DNA of 64,000 nucleotides from Stomoxys calcitrans (Eukaryota > Arthropoda > Insecta > Diptera > Muscidae): NCBI RefSeq assembly GCF_963082655.1, contig NC_081553.1, forward strand, positions 20,473,909 through 20,537,908. The letters run 5' to 3'. The notes beneath the pieces are model-generated. The model saw nothing but the letters and a program-made list of their open reading frames with translations, was not told where the DNA came from and searched no databases. The stretch's first letter is position 1, and each line of letters begins with the position of its first letter. Made by a program: the position numbers and the translations under genes. This document shows, in pieces, positions 1 through 13,489 of the stretch.

Positions 1-19
1 TGTCATATCAAGCATCATA

Positions 20-256
20 TTGAGTTGCCCAAAAAGTAATTGCGGATTTTTTAAAAGAAAGTAAATGCATTTTTAATAAAACTTAGAATGAACTTTAATC
101 AAATATACTTTTTTTACACTTTTTTTCTAAAGCAAGCTAAAAGTAACAGCTGATAACTGACAGAAGAAAGAATGCAATTACAGAGTCACAAGCTGTGAAA
201 AAATTTGTCAACGCCGACTATATGAAAAACCCGCGATTACTTTTTGGGCAACCTAA
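20..256. mobile_element. mariner-type MITE, copy 1
   Basis: A 237-bp element has terminal inverted repeats: the left end reads TTGAGTTGCCCAAAAAG and the right end is the complement of TTAGGTTGCCC. TA dinucleotides flank it at 18-19 and 257-258, as expected for a Tc1/mariner target duplication. The inverted homology runs past the tips (AGTAATTGCGGATTTTT at both ends). There is no room for a transposase, so it is non-autonomous. A sister copy lies at 34009-34233 and differs mainly by a short insertion around 140-155. Family assignment rests on the ends and the TA site only. Confidence 0.85.
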
Positions 257-410
257 TAGGTACTCAGTGTTTGTGCAGCCAAGCTGCTCGTGACAGCAAT
301 GAACACCACACAGATCGGACCTCAATGTTCCAGCCTGTGTTGTGATCACAACTATGCCATGCCGGGAATAAATACACATTTTGTAGCCTTTAGAATAAAA
401 CTGCTTCAGC

Positions 411-702
411 AGTAGATAAGAACAGTAGGAATCGCCTCAAGGTTAAATAATCAATTTATCTCTACCACTTTTGTTATCAAGGCTAACTTTACTTCCTACC
501 TATTTCTAATTAAATTCCAGTCTGAATTAAATTTCGTTAGTAGTAGGTAGGGACAGCAGGAATCACTACTGAATTTGACTATCAAATCGTCGAAATTTAG
601 AGTTATGGCATTATTTAAGAGTGTTAATCAAACGAAATTTTCTCTTATTTAGCTATAACAAGCATAGTAGGTAGGGTAGTAGTAGGTAGGGACAGTAGGA
701 AT
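411..702. repeat. ACAGTAGGAAT core array, block 1
   Basis: Three plus-orientation copies of the shared core occur at 411-432, 541-563 and 680-702. The last two belong to a near-perfect tandem duplication with a period of 139 bp that extends to about 805. There is no reverse-orientation partner here, unlike in the larger arrays at 3.8-6.5, 10.3-12.1 and 15.0-17.0 kb. Confidence 0.8.
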
Positions 703-856
703 CACTACTGAATTTGACTATCAAATCGTCGAAATTTAGAGTTATGGCATTTTTTTAGAGTATTAATCAAACTAGATTTTCTCTTATTTAGCTATAACAA
801 GCATTTGCTGACTAAACTTTTAGTTTTCATTCAACATTGGTTTTTTTTTCTCTTAA

Positions 857-3065
857 CCCCTTATTGTATGAAATTGGTTTACCCATTATTCTAATTATAC
901 TTTCTAGCATATAATGTAGCTGTCACTGTCAAACTTAACCCTAAGCTTTATATGGAAATAATGTTTCTAGTTGGTGGAAAAAAAAACCAAGAAATTCTTG
1001 TAAATGGGTTATTGCCACATACTGGCCCGCTTTCTTAAGGGGTGGTCTCTACATTTGACATCAGCTCAAGTTTAGCATGCGTGCTGCCACTTTTATGGAT
1101 ATGCTGCATATGATTTGCTAGTCCCCAAGCCAGCCAGCCAGCCCTTAGCCGTGGAGTGTAAATTACAGCAAATATGCAAGAATGTTGCACCAAGGCATAC
1201 GCTGTCGTGCTGGTTTTACAATTGCGTGAGTTGTCACTCAAAGATTTAGTGGAAAATAAATAAGACTTGCATAATTTGACAATTATTCGTCACACATAAA
1301 ATGGGTAATAAAAGAGAATTAGGAGTTTAAATATTAAAAATAAACAAGAAAAATATAAGATTAAAGTTTTTACTGCACTTTGAATGAAATCAACAAAAAA
1401 AAATTTTTTAAATTTTTCCAAAAAAAAAAAATTTTTATGAAAATAAATTTAGAAAGACTTAATGGAGAACAACATTTTTCAACCATTATGATAAGATTTT
1501 TATTATTTCCTTGTAATGGCAACCCTGTGCAGACCTCTCAGCTGTCATTAAATGTCAACATTTGTATTAATTCATGTTGATATTAAGTTAGCACTAACTA
1601 CCAATTCCAGATATCTTCAGCCATTCTGGTATTGTTCTAGCCTCATCCTCAAATGATATACTCGATACTTTGTTGAGTATTTGGAAGGCAAAATTATGTT
1701 CTCTTTTCAATATCTTCAACTGGTGATAGTAATATGCCCTTATTGTGCCTTATCTAAATCTCAGTGTCTCTAAATGATCATACGAAGGTAGCAGCTACAG
1801 TCTATGCCTACAGCACAACCTCAAGGCTAGGCAGCCCATATCCAAGAATGCTTGAAAGTGGTGTGAATTACAATTTTAAGGAAAAAAATCATTTAAATCG
1901 CTGCAGCATCTGTTCTAGAAACTATAACTATATTTACTCTAGAAACCACAAAAAAAAGGAAAAGAAAAGATGGGGCACCACCAGTAGTCTCCAGCCATGG
2001 AGGAGGCAGACTCTTGGTACGAATACGTATGAATTGTACATGGAGGCTTTCAATGTTGTTGCATGCAACATTGCAAATGTCAACATAGTCAACAACCTAG
2101 GGAAGTTAGTAACTGACTCGACAACAAATCAGCAGCAACTATGTATGTGGGTTTGTTTCTTCTTACCCCAGTGGTAATGGCTAAGATGATTTCACATGGA
2201 GAGAGAGACCATAAGGAGTTGCTAAGCCACCACATGTACTATGTGACTTGTTGGCTAAAAGTTGAAGAAAACAAAAAACAACAACAATGTAAAGTTTCTT
2301 GCTATGACAATGTTTTATCTGTATTGCGTTGAATTCGCAAAAAGATTTTTGTTGTTGCTAGTTCTTGGTCTGAGAAACGCCATTTTGGAATGGTGCAACC
2401 AACGACACCACCACCATGCGGTCTGCGTTGGTTTCCAGAGAAAGCAGGTTTGGTTTTCTTGAGAAACCAAAAATAACCTAACCAGAGCTAAGCCAAGCTA
2501 GAGCTATTGGGAATCAGGCTAATATGGTTGGGTTGGTGGGCTTTTGTTTTTGGTTTTTTTTTAATTTTTTACGATTTTTGTTGGCTGTTGGTTATCTCTC
2601 AATATATGCCTTAAGTTAGCCCATGTTTTGCATACAAATCAGTTGTTGGCTGCTTCAACGTTTCTGCCTGCTTTGCACCAAGTGTCATTTGATGTACATT
2701 AGTTAACACTTTGAATATGACAAAATTATGACAAATGTCTTGTGATATGGTTTTGGTAAGTTGGCGAAAAAAGGTGGGGTTGGCAAATTCCCATGCAAGG
2801 TTGAACGAAGGACTAGTCATGGTTTCCAATTAAAATGTCAGTGAAAAGTTTTACAGCCTGAAAATGGAAAGGGAAAAGGCGTTGCAATTTACGGAGCAGA
2901 AAGAAAAATCATTAAGTGACAAGATTCCTATTAGACCTAGGAATGCAATTTAAAAAAAATCAAAAAAAAATCTTCCATCAATTAGCTCACCTCGTTTTAC
3001 ACAAAACTTTTTGTAAATGTTTCAGTTAAAAAATAATAAAAATTTGTAAAATTATTAAAAAAAAA
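857..3065. other. single-copy A+T-rich DNA, no gene seen
   Basis: No convincing exon, RNA gene or mobile element is visible. Open frames here are short, lack splice context and have low-complexity composition. It lies upstream of the visible grn exons, so it is either 5' flank or part of an upstream grn intron. Confidence 0.5.
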
Positions 3066-3068
3066 TCA

Positions 3069-3378
3069 GAGGCCACAGAGGTTAGCATGTCCGCCTATGA
3101 CGCTGAACGCTTGGATTCGAATTTTGGCGAGACCATCAGAAAAAATTTTCATCGGTGGTTTTCTCCTCCTAATGCTGGCAACATTTGTGAGATATTTTGC
3201 CATGTAAAATTTCTCTCCAAAGAGGTGTCGCACTGCGGCACGCCATTCGGACTCGGCTATAAAAAGGAGGACCCTTATCATTGAGCTTAAAAACTTGAAT
3301 CGGACTGCACTCTTTGATATGTGAGAAGTTTGCCCGTGTTCTTTAGTGGAATGTTCATGGGCTAAATTTGCATTTTGC
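3069..3378 (+). mobile_element. tRNA-derived SINE, copy 1
   Basis: The head carries a pol III A-box-like stretch (CACAGAGGTTAGCATG) and a degenerate B box (TTGGATTCGAATTTTGG). A ~230-bp body follows, containing the conserved segments CTCTCCAAAGAGGTGTCGC and GACTCGGCTATAAAAAGGAGG, and the copy ends near GCTAAATTTGCATTTTGC. The same body recurs at 32305, 36288 (-), 40326, 42614 (-) and 42943 (-). The tRNA part is too diverged to be a functional tRNA. Confidence 0.88.
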
Positions 3379-3853
3379 ATTTACACAAACACAGCATCGT
3401 TTTCCACACAAGAGACTATCATGTTTTTGATGAAGAATGTCCTTAGAATTTGTACTATTTCAATTTTCACCACTTTCGAGTATTTGAACTGGTTGTTACG
3501 CACTCAAATTGTTCTAAAACATTTCATTTATTTTTTTTAACAAATATTTCATAATGTGGCGTCAGTATTTTACAACTACACTTATGGCGCGATAACAAGA
3601 ATACAAATTTTATGCCGTCAATTCTTAATAGTCTCCTTTCTCTGGTACTGATTTGATACCAAATGGTATTAAAAATCTGCCAAAGTACCGTCATTTTTCT
3701 CTCAGTGCCCTGTAGGAACTCATTCGGGTACATTTTTTGGATTCTATTAGTATTGATTAACAGCGATTGCGACGGTTGCGAAATCTATACAAACGTTTCT
3801 TTATATTAAGAAAAAAAAAATTTTAATGTTTTACATGCAGATAGTTTAACGAA
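3379..3853. other. A+T-rich DNA between SINE and core array
   Basis: No gene or recognisable element is seen. The stretch is A+T-rich and leads into the first reverse-orientation core at 3854. Confidence 0.4.
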
Positions 3854-6521
3854 ATTCCTACTGTACCCAACTACTATCCGCTTGAATTCCATGTTGTATC
3901 ACTAAAAAAAATAAATATTACAACAAGTGTTGCTAAAATCCTTAAAATGTTGTATTACTGATGGCAAATAAAGGATTGTAGATGAAAAATGTTCTCTAGT
4001 AGATGGGAACAGTAGGAACCATTCACAAAAAATTTTTTTTTCGAATTCTTTATTGGGTGTATCTGGCAACTGCATATCTATGCAAACGATTTTATCCCAA
4101 AAAAAAATATTTTATTAAATGATTTTATCCCCAAAAATTTTTTTTCTTTTTTTTACATGCTGTGAAAGCAGCATTCCTACTGTACCAAACTACTATGTGC
4201 GTTATCCCCATTTGTACTTTAGAAAAGTACAATATCACGACTATTTTATCAAAAAGATTATAAAAATTACGTACTTCTTGGCCAATAATAGTTTTATTTA
4301 CAAATAAAAATGCCTAAGTAGATGGGTACAGTAGGAATCCTTCATCAGAAAAGAATTTTGGAGTTCTTTCTTACTTTTGTCGGACATATCTGGCAATTAC
4401 ATGGCTATGCTAAAGTTTTTTTGGTTCAAAATAAATTTCTCTTTCTGTTTTACATGCAGATACATCATTGCATCATTCCTACTGTACCTACTACTATCTG
4501 GTTTATCCCCACTTAAACTTCAGAAAAGAAAGATATCACGGTTATTTTTGTTTTTTTTTTTGAAACATAATAATTACATCCTTCTTGGGCCACCATGGTT
4601 TGATTTTCAAAAAACATTCCTTAGTAGATGGGTTTGATTTTCAAAAAACATTCCTTAGTAGGTGGGTACAGTAGGAATCTTTCATTAGAAAAAAAATTGA
4701 AGTTCATGCTTATTTTTAGTCGGGTGCATATGGCAACATCTGCATCTGCATGCCTATGCAAAAGTTTTTTTTTTTCATTAACTAAATTTTTCTTTCGGTT
4801 TAACGTAGTGACAATGCAGCATTCCTACTGTACCCTACTACTATCTGTGTTGTTCCCATTTAAACTTCTGAAAAGAAAGATATCACGACTATTTGATGAA
4901 AGAGCTCATAATAATTACATACTCGTTGGACAATATTTGTTCGATCCTCAAAAAATGGTTGTTAGTAGAAGGGTACAGTAGGAATCTTGCATTAAAAAAT
5001 CAAAAAAAAAAACATGGAATTGTTCCTTGTTATTGTCGGGCGTATTTGGCAATTGTATTGCTATGCAAAAGTTTTTTTTGTTCCAAAATAATTTTTCTTT
5101 CTGTTTTACATGCAGATGAAACAGCATTCCTACTGTACCAAACTACTATCTGCATTATACCCATTTGTACTTCGGAAAGAAAAATATTACGTTTTTTAAG
5201 AAAAAGCTGATAAAATTGCATACTTTTAGGGCAATAATGGTTTGATCTCAAAAACATTTATTAGTAGAAGGGGACAGTAGGAATCCTTCATCGAACTGTA
5301 GGAATTTTTCATCTGAAATTTTTTTTAAATGTTTCCTTATTTTTGTCGGGTGCATCTGGCAACATCTGCATCTCCATGTCTATGCAAAAGGTTTTTTTTT
5401 CTTTAAGTAAATTTTTCTTTCGGTTTAACCTAGAGAAACAGCAGCATTCCTACTGTACCCAACTACTATCTGTGTTATTCCCATTTAAACTTCTGAAAAG
5501 AAAGATATCACGACTATTTGATGAAAGAGCTCATAATAATTACATATTCGTTGGGCAATAATGGTTCGATCCTCAAAAAAATGTTGTTAGTAGAAGGGTA
5601 CAGTAGGAATCTTGCATTAAAAAAATCAAAAAAAAACATGGAATTGTTCCTTATTATTGTCGGGCGTATTTGGCAATTGTATTGCTATGCAAAAGTTTTT
5701 TTTGTTCCAAAATAATTTTTCTTTCTGTTTTACATGCAGATGAAGCAGCATTCCTACTGTACCAAACTACTATCTGCATTATACCCATTTGTACTTCGGA
5801 AAGAAAAATATTAAGTTTTCTAAGAAAAAGCTGATAAAATTGCATACTTTTAGGGCAATAATGGTTTGATCTCAAAAACATTTATTAGTAGAAGGGGACA
5901 GTAGGAATCCTTCATCGAACTGTAGGAATTTTTCATCTGAAATTTTTTTAAATGTTTCCTTATTTTTGTCGTTATTTTTGTAGGAATGTTGCAGAAGAAG
6001 CAACATTCCTACTGTACCAAACTACTATCTGCGTTATTCCCATTTGTACTTCAGAAAAGTAAGATATCATGTCTGTTTTATTAAAAAGCTTTTAATAATT
6101 ACGTACTTCACGGGCAATAATCGTTTGATCTCCAAAAAAAAAATTTATTTGTAGTAGGGTACAGTAGGAATCCTTCACTGAAATTTTTTTTTGGAATTTT
6201 TTCATATTTCGTCGTTTCTGGCAACCGCATGTCTTTGCAAAAGTTATTTTTTTTTTCTAAAAAAGTCTTTCTGTTAGTATTTGCTAGGAAATTTGAAAAA
6301 AAAACTTGCAACCCAACAGAAAACATTTATTAGTAGAAGGGTACAGTAGGAATCCTTCACCGGAAAAAATTTTTTTTTTAATTTTTCCTCATGTCTTTGC
6401 AAAAGTTTTTTTTTTTTCAAAACAAAAACCCTTTCGGTTAGTATTTGCTGGGAAATTTGGAGAAAAAAAGAACTTGCAACCAAACAGAAAACATTTATTA
6501 GTAGAAGGGTACAGTAGGAAT
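3854..6521. repeat. ACAGTAGGAAT dyad array, block 2
   Basis: Eight reverse cores (ATTCCTACTGTACC...CTACTA) start at 3854, 4173, 4475, 4821, 5126, 5446, 5750 and 6005. Ten forward cores (TAGTAG...ACAGTAGGAAT) start at 3997, 4316, 4656, 4963, 5262, 5588, 5886, 6152, 6331 and 6499. Orientation alternates strictly until the last three. The reverse-to-forward gap is about 113-124 bp in nearly every unit. Sequence between cores is A+T-rich and diverged, but related within the block. A higher-order copy of about 624 bp is visible: 4821-5284 repeats at 5446-5908 almost exactly. Similar open frames on the minus strand at 5030 and 5654 are by-products of that duplication. Confidence 0.9.
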
Positions 6522-6599
6522 CCTTCACCGATTTTTTTTTTTTTTTTGGAATTTTTCCTTATTTCGTCGTTTCTGGCAACTAACCCCATATGTATGGAA

Positions 6600-8020
6600 A
6601 ATTTATTTTTTTCTGGTAGATTTTGCTAGGAAATTTGAAAAGAAATACTTGCAACCAAACAGAAAAAAATTCATTTTTCCTTTGTCTTTTCTCATCCCCT
6701 TTGACTTTTTAATAACTTTGCCTACACGAATCGAACAAAATGCCAATTTTTAAGTCATTCCCAAGGCGCTTTCAAACATTTCATTATACACATTTCCCTT
6801 CTTAATCCTTTAATTTTCAACATTGTAAGACATCAATTGACCCTAGGCCATTTCTTCACACTCTTACTCACTGCGAAGGTTTTTGTTTTTTATGACATTT
6901 TCAACAAAAATTCATTCATATTTTTCGACACATTGCATGTTTAGCAAAAAAAACCCATGAACAAAATATAAGCCAAAGTATCCGTTATAGACATGTCTCA
7001 AGTCCTTAGTGTGTGTTTTCCATTAAAGTGACTTTTTCCTCAGTTATTCATATGTCCGGCCTTCAATGACTGGGGCTGCCCAAAATACGTCACTCTTTGT
7101 GGCAGGCAGCAGGTGTAGTCATTTTTTTTTTAATTTCCCATTTCGTTTGTGTATGGTTTTTAGTCCAAAAAAGGGGGATTAATAAAGCTGCTCTTCTGAG
7201 GTATATTTAACCATTAAAGTGGTCGGCGGGATATGTGTATGTGAATTATCATCTGTAAGAGCACGTGTCTAAATCAACATACAATACAAGAATTTTGTGG
7301 TGATGTCTGGTGTTGCTGTAGTGTCGGCGGCGGTGGTGTATAACGTCATACATTGCATATTACACTTGCAGCTTGCCAACAAACCAATATTCAATGCAAT
7401 GCAATGCCTACAAATCATCAGGAGTCCCCAGACGAAGACTTTCTCGTAGTAGCAAGGGATCTCCTCGAAGAGTACTCCTCTCCTTTTCTGCCATCCCTAC
7501 TTAGCAGGTGTATTTTCTTGTCTTTGGCGCTACACAACTCAAAGGAAGAGTCATGTCCTTGCCTTGATGATGAGTTACGCATAAGAAACGGTTTTTGATG
7601 CACCTTACCTCTTAGGCTACCAAGGACCTATTAAACCATAGCCTGTATCTAATGAGATATTCCCTTAAGAAAGAGGGAAATTAAAGGTGGATTTTGGGGT
7701 ATTTGTGTGTTAAGGAGAGTGTCAGCATAAATACTCAATTTGGGAAGGGGGGAGGTTAAAAAAACTGAATTGTCCTCCGTCTGATGGATTGATTGATTGA
7801 TGCCTTATTTTGAGTGAAAAGTGAAAAAACCAACATCCATTTGACCAGTTGTGCAGCGGAAGCAGGTGAATTTTGACATGTTTAATGTGTATTCAATGTA
7901 ACCGTTTTTAAAAATTCAAACTAAATTGGAGGAGTACATATAAGGTGGGAGTGAGTTATAATTAAACAAAAATTGGATTAAAATTTTAAAATGTTTTTTT
8001 TTTTTTAAATTTTTTTTTTC

Positions 8021-8057
<37 letters not shown>

Positions 8058-9180
8058 CTTTTAATTTACTATTTTTATATGCTTCTGTGCATCATTTTTC
8101 TCTCTGCTTGCTTATCTCTACTCAGTGTATTTTCCCACTCGCCTGCTTTGCTTTTGATGTTAGTTTAGCAATCTCTTAATTTTGGTTTTTAATCCTTTAT
8201 GTTGAGCTGAGCAGATTTGAGTGTTCCGATTACATTTGGTGTGACTGGCTGTGTCTGAGAATTTAATTTTGTGAAAAGCCTTTGCACCATGGCTCCTAAT
8301 GAATGACGTTATGTCCTGGCAAAACGAAAAAACAAAAAAGAGAAACACTAAAACACAACAACAAAAATCACACCCTGGGTTGCTGATGGTGTTTGTCACA
8401 GTAGTAGTGTGGTGATACTGTTTCAATTAAGCAAATTATATATGCTAAGGCTTCTTGTTGGACCATCCAGCCAAAGGGGGTAAAGGAGAAACAAAGAGAG
8501 TGAGAGAGAGGGGTGGGGGGGGGGGGGGGGGGAAACTGGCAAAACTGTGAGTCTGTATGAAGGCTAGCTAGGCTAAAGTCTTATCAAGATTTTCTCGCTT
8601 TTTGGTTGCAATTTGTGTCAATCTTTCTGAGCTCATCTCGTTGGCTTTTGGTTTATTTCCTTTCACACACTCGCACACACACTCGCGCACACACACACTC
8701 ATGTATATACTCACAAAGAGGTGCTTACACCAAGTACCGAGACAAACAAGGACATTCATTTGAATAAGATTTCGGTTGATTGATAACAACAGCATTTTCA
8801 CACACACACACACACACACACTAACATGAGTTTTAATTCCATTTTTGTTACATTTGTAGCCAACCAAGCATAGGAATTGTCAACGCCATTGAACACACAA
8901 AAAAACCAAACGTTGTAAGCCTGCTGAGGGATGTGAAAGAGGGGGGCCAAAAGATTAACCATCAGCGATAACTCTGTTTGATAGTTAGCATCTGTCCTGA
9001 GTCAGGATTCTATTTCCCTTCTCCCATTGGCAGGGTATTTAATCAAGAGATTGATTTGGAATTGTTGTCTCTTTTTGGCTTTAAGCAACAGCTGCTGTTT
9101 ATGTTAATTACACAAGTATACAAGATTTGGCAAAGCAATAAAAAGTTTTAGCTACAGATTTAGAAACTAAAATAAAATGG
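6600..9180. other. single-copy flank or intron with simple repeats
   Basis: This is mixed-composition non-repetitive DNA with no supported exon. It holds a T-rich tract (about 7990-8056), a GA-rich stretch with a G run (8496-8533) and two CA microsatellites (about 8665-8700 and 8799-8820). The open frame at 7353-7598 has no splice context or recognisable domain. This is one of the longer repeat-poor stretches and so a candidate for cis-regulatory DNA. Confidence 0.45.
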
Positions 9181-9184
9181 AGAT

Positions 9185-10200
9185 GGTCTGATGAGATGAC
9201 TTCTTGAGTCTCTAGAGGGCGCAATTTTCATCCGATTTGGCTGTAATTTTGCATGAGGTGCTTTGTTATGACTTCCAATAACTGTGCTAAAAATGGTTTA
9301 AATGGGTCTATAACCTGATATAGCTGCCATATAAACCGATCATGGGTCTTGACTTCTTGAGCCTCTAGAGGGCGCAATTCTCATCCGATTTGACTGAAAT
9401 TTTGCATGAGGTGCTTTGCTATGACTTCCAATAACTGTGCTAGGTATGGCGTAAATCGGTCCATGTTTTGATATAGTTGCCATATAAACCGATCTTGAGT
9501 CTTAACTTCTTGAGCCTGTAGAGGGCGCAATTCTCATCCGATTTGGCTGAAATTTTGCACTTAGTCTTTTGTTATAACTTTCAATAACTGTGCTAGGTAT
9601 GGCGCAAATCGGTGCATAACCTGATATAGCTGCCATATAAACCGATCATGGGTCTTGACTTCTTGAGCCTCTAGAGGGCGCAATTCTCATCCGATTTGGC
9701 TGAAATTTTGCATGAGGTGCTTTGTTATGACTTCCAACAACTGTGCTAAGTATAGTGTAAATCGGTCCATGTTTTGATATAACTGCTATATAAACCGATC
9801 ATGGGTCTTGACTTCTTGAGCCTCTAGAGGGCGCAATTCCCATCCGATTTGGCTGAAATTTTGCGTGAGGTGCTTTGTTATGACTGTCAATAACTGTGCT
9901 AAGTATGGTTTAAATCGGTCCATAACCTGATATAGCTGCCATATAAACCGATCATAGGTCTTGATTTCTTGAGTCTCTAGAGGGCGCAATTCCCATCCGA
10001 TTTGGCTGAAATTTAGCATGAGGTGCTTTTTTATGGCTTCCAATAACTGTGCTAGGTATGGCGTTAATCGGTCCATGTTTTGATATAGCTGCCATATAAA
10101 CCGATCTTGGATCTTGACCTCTTGAGCCTCTAGAGGGCGCAATTCTCATCCGTTTTGGCACAAATTTTGTACAACGGCTTCTCTCGTGACCTTCAACATA
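9185..10200 (-). mobile_element. family A element, internal ~152-bp satellite block
   Basis: Seven tandem units of about 152 bp are recognisable by CTAGAGGGCGCAATT (from 9211, 9364 and onward) and ATAGCTGCCATATAAACCGATC. Relative to the element at 19228-21310 the block is reversed and lacks both element ends, so it is a truncated insertion or a free satellite block. Short open frames here are translations of the satellite unit and not genes. Confidence 0.85.
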
Positions 10201-10269
10201 CGTAGACTGAGGATTATCAATGTTTGGTTATTTAAAGTAATTACATCCTATATCTTCGTTTTGATCTCA

Positions 10270-12129
10270 TAGTAGTTGGGGACAGTAGGAATATGATTTA
10301 ATATAAAATAATAAATAAAATAAGAGAAACAGTTGGTGATGTCTTTGTTCACTTATCGAGAGCATAAGTGTTCCAAATTTTCGAAAAGTCTTTTTCCTTC
10401 TAAAATATTTTTGTCTAAATTCCTACTGTACCCATCTACTACAAGCATAATAATGCTTTACCAACCATAACCAATGAATTTAAGGTTAAAGAATCTTAAC
10501 AGAACTATTCTAAATTATATATTAATTGTTTTACGTAGTTTTGAACACATAGTAGTAGGGAACAGTAGGAATATATCCAGAAAATAAGTTGCCAATCACT
10601 TGGAAACCAGATAACATTTAATTTTTTTACAATTTGATATCAATTATAAAATTGCAAATCTATGCCACCTATTCTCTAGGGTGAACAAAAGTATTTAATA
10701 ATGTGATTAGGTAAAAAAATTTCTGTCTAGATTCCTACTGTACCCATCTACTACAAGCATAATAATGCTTTACCAAACATAATCAATGAACTTAAGGTTG
10801 AAGAATTTTAACAGTACTATTCTAAGTGATATATAAATTGTTTTACGTAGTTTTGAACACATAGTAGTAGCGGACAGTAGGAATATATCCAGTAAATAAA
10901 TTGCCAATCATTTGGAAACCAGATAACATTTAACTTTTTTTTACAATTCGATATGAATTATAAAATTGCAAATCTATGCCACCTATTCTCTAGGGTGAAC
11001 AAAAGTATTTAATAATATGATTAGGTAAAAAAATTTCTGTCTAAATTCCTACTGTACCCATCTACTACAAGCATAATAATGCTTTACCAACCATAACCAA
11101 TGAATTTAAGGTTAAAGAATCTTAACAGTACTATTCTAAATTATATATAAATTGTTTTACGTAGTTTTGAACACATAGTAGCAGGGGACAGTAGGAATAT
11201 ATCCAGTAAATAAATTGCCAATCATTTGGAAACCAGATAACATTTAACTTTTTTTTACAATTCGATATCGATTATAAAATTGCAAATCTATGCCACTTAT
11301 TGTCTAGGGTGAACAAAATGATTTTATAATGTGATAATGTAAAAAAAATCTGTCTAGATTCCTACTGTACCCACCTACTACAAGCATTAAAAATGCTTTA
11401 CCAACCATAACCAATGAATTTAAGGTTAAAGAATCTTAACAGTACTATTCTAAATTATATATAAATTGTTTTACGTAGTTTTGAACACATAGTAGTAGGG
11501 GACAGTAGGAATACATCCAGTAAATAAATTGCCAATCATTTGAAAACTAGATAACATTTAGTTTCTTTACAATTTGATATCAATTATAAAATTGCAAATC
11601 TATGCCACCTATTCTCTAGGGTGATCAAAAGTTTTCAATAATGTGATAATGTAAAAAATTTCTGTCTAGATTCCTACTGTACCCATCTACTACAAGCATA
11701 TTTATATTTTACACAAATAATCAATGATGTTGTTGTTTTCGAATATCAATAGTATCATTCTAAGTTATGTACAAATTGTTTGACGTAGTTTTGGTCGTAC
11801 AGTAGAAGGGGACAGTAGGAATACATCCAAATAAAAAATTGCCAATTATTTGAAATTTAGATAATATTTAATCTTTATACAATTCGATATTGATTAGAAA
11901 ATTGCAAATCTATGCCACTTATTCCACAGGGTGAATAAAATGATTTTATAATGTGATTGTGTAAAAAAATTTCTGTCTAGATTCCTACTGTACCCATCTA
12001 CTACAAGCATAGTTTTGTTTTACAATCATAATCAATGAAGTTGTGGTTGACGAATATTAACAGTGAAATTCTCAGAAAATCGTTTGATGTAGTTTTCGTC
12101 TTATAGTAGTAGAAGTGGACAGTAGGAAT
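10270..12129. repeat. ACAGTAGGAAT dyad array, block 3
   Basis: Seven forward cores start at 10270, 10550, 10862, 11176, 11490, 11800 and 12104, alternating with six reverse cores at 10419, 10731, 11045, 11358, 11670 and 11981. The period is about 304-314 bp after the first unit. The reverse-to-forward gap is 107-109 bp (100 in the last) and the forward-to-reverse gap is 157-160 bp (126 in the first). Sequence between cores is well conserved within the block and unrelated to blocks 2 and 5. Confidence 0.92.
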
Positions 12130-12189
12130 ACATTCAGATAATAAATTGCCAATTATTTGAAAACTAGATCACATTTATTTTTGTACAAT

Positions 12190-13485
12190 TCGCTATCATT
12201 TATCAAACTGCAAAGGATTCATTAATGTCAGCACTTATTATTGTCAGTTTAATATTCAAAAAGCTTTGCTTTTGAAGATTTTTTTTTTTATTTCATTGAA
12301 AAAAAAAAACTTTCCCACATTTAAGGCTGTCCGAGGTAATTAACATGGAATGCAATACATACAACCTGAAATTGACGTCTATCTTTCATTTGAGCCGATG
12401 CCGCCATATAGGAGGAAACGCTCACTCATTCACTCACCCAAAGTGAGTGAGTGACTGCCGGTGTCACCATATACGAAGTGTCTTTCATGTGTTTGATTTT
12501 GGACAAAATGAAAAGCTAATGGGGCAACAAAGCTTAACAGTAAAACAAAAAAAACCTGACCACAAGGCGGCAATTAAAAGGCGCTCAAGTCGCAGCGACA
12601 GCTTAACAGTATGGGACAACCCGTTTATGTCTAGCTTCAATAGAGGATTTCCTTTTTAAAACAAAGCCAAAAAAAAAATGTGGCTAAAAATGACGTTGTC
12701 AGGCCACATGGAAAAGGGCGTCTTAGGAGGCTCGCTGAAATTGTTCGCTCACTCTTTAGTGATGGTCGCTGTCAAATGCGGTAACAACAACAACCTCAAC
12801 TCCTTTGTTTTACTCTCAATACTTCCATCCTCTTCGTTTGCTTTTACGACTGAAGAGTTTTGAATTTATGACCAAATCATTTGCAAATTGTGATTAAAGC
12901 CTTATTTTCCTTTGGTGCAAGTCTCCATCTCAGTTTTGGTCACCATCATCCAGTAGAATTTTCTGCCTCTGTATGCCTTAATTGTTGTACCACCACAGTG
13001 GAGGTACTTATTTTATGGCGGCAAGCTCTGAGTCGGCTTTTTGTCTAAATCACCTTTGATCTGTCAGTTTAACAGAAATCGACAGAAAATCGACCAAAGC
13101 GAAACGGACGCCAATAAACCCCCCCCAAAAAAAAGCCTTAACATTAAGCAGGCTTTGATTTTTAGTTTATTTTGGGTTTTAATTCAACGCTTCAACGGAT
13201 TGGCTGTCCGTCCAGCTGTCTGATTGTCTTTGAAAGGCTTTTGTGAAACATTTCCAAAGTGATTTTGTTATACGTAAAAGTGATTTTCCGCTCTCTCCAC
13301 TTGTCTTCTGGTGGTCAAACATTTTGGCATTTGTCAGGCAAATTAAAGGCTTTTTGTTACAATTGTTGATGATGAAAATGTAAAAAAAAAATTGGCAATA
13401 CATAAACAAATGAAAACTTGCTGTTGGGAAAATGTTAAATTTTCATGAAAAAAAAACCAAAAAAATTAAAAATGAATTAATTTGA
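12190..13485. other. single-copy DNA, no gene seen
   Basis: This is non-repetitive DNA of moderate G+C content. No splice-flanked open frame or known domain is visible. A TTTATGGC posterior-Hox-like octamer occurs near 13012, but such sites are common by chance. Confidence 0.4.
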
Positions 13486-13489
13486 CGAA

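Noticed and set aside
5030..5881. Pair of near-identical 75-codon minus-strand frames
   Set aside because: They arise from the 624-bp duplication in the tandem array and contain the repeat core; other units of the array are not open.
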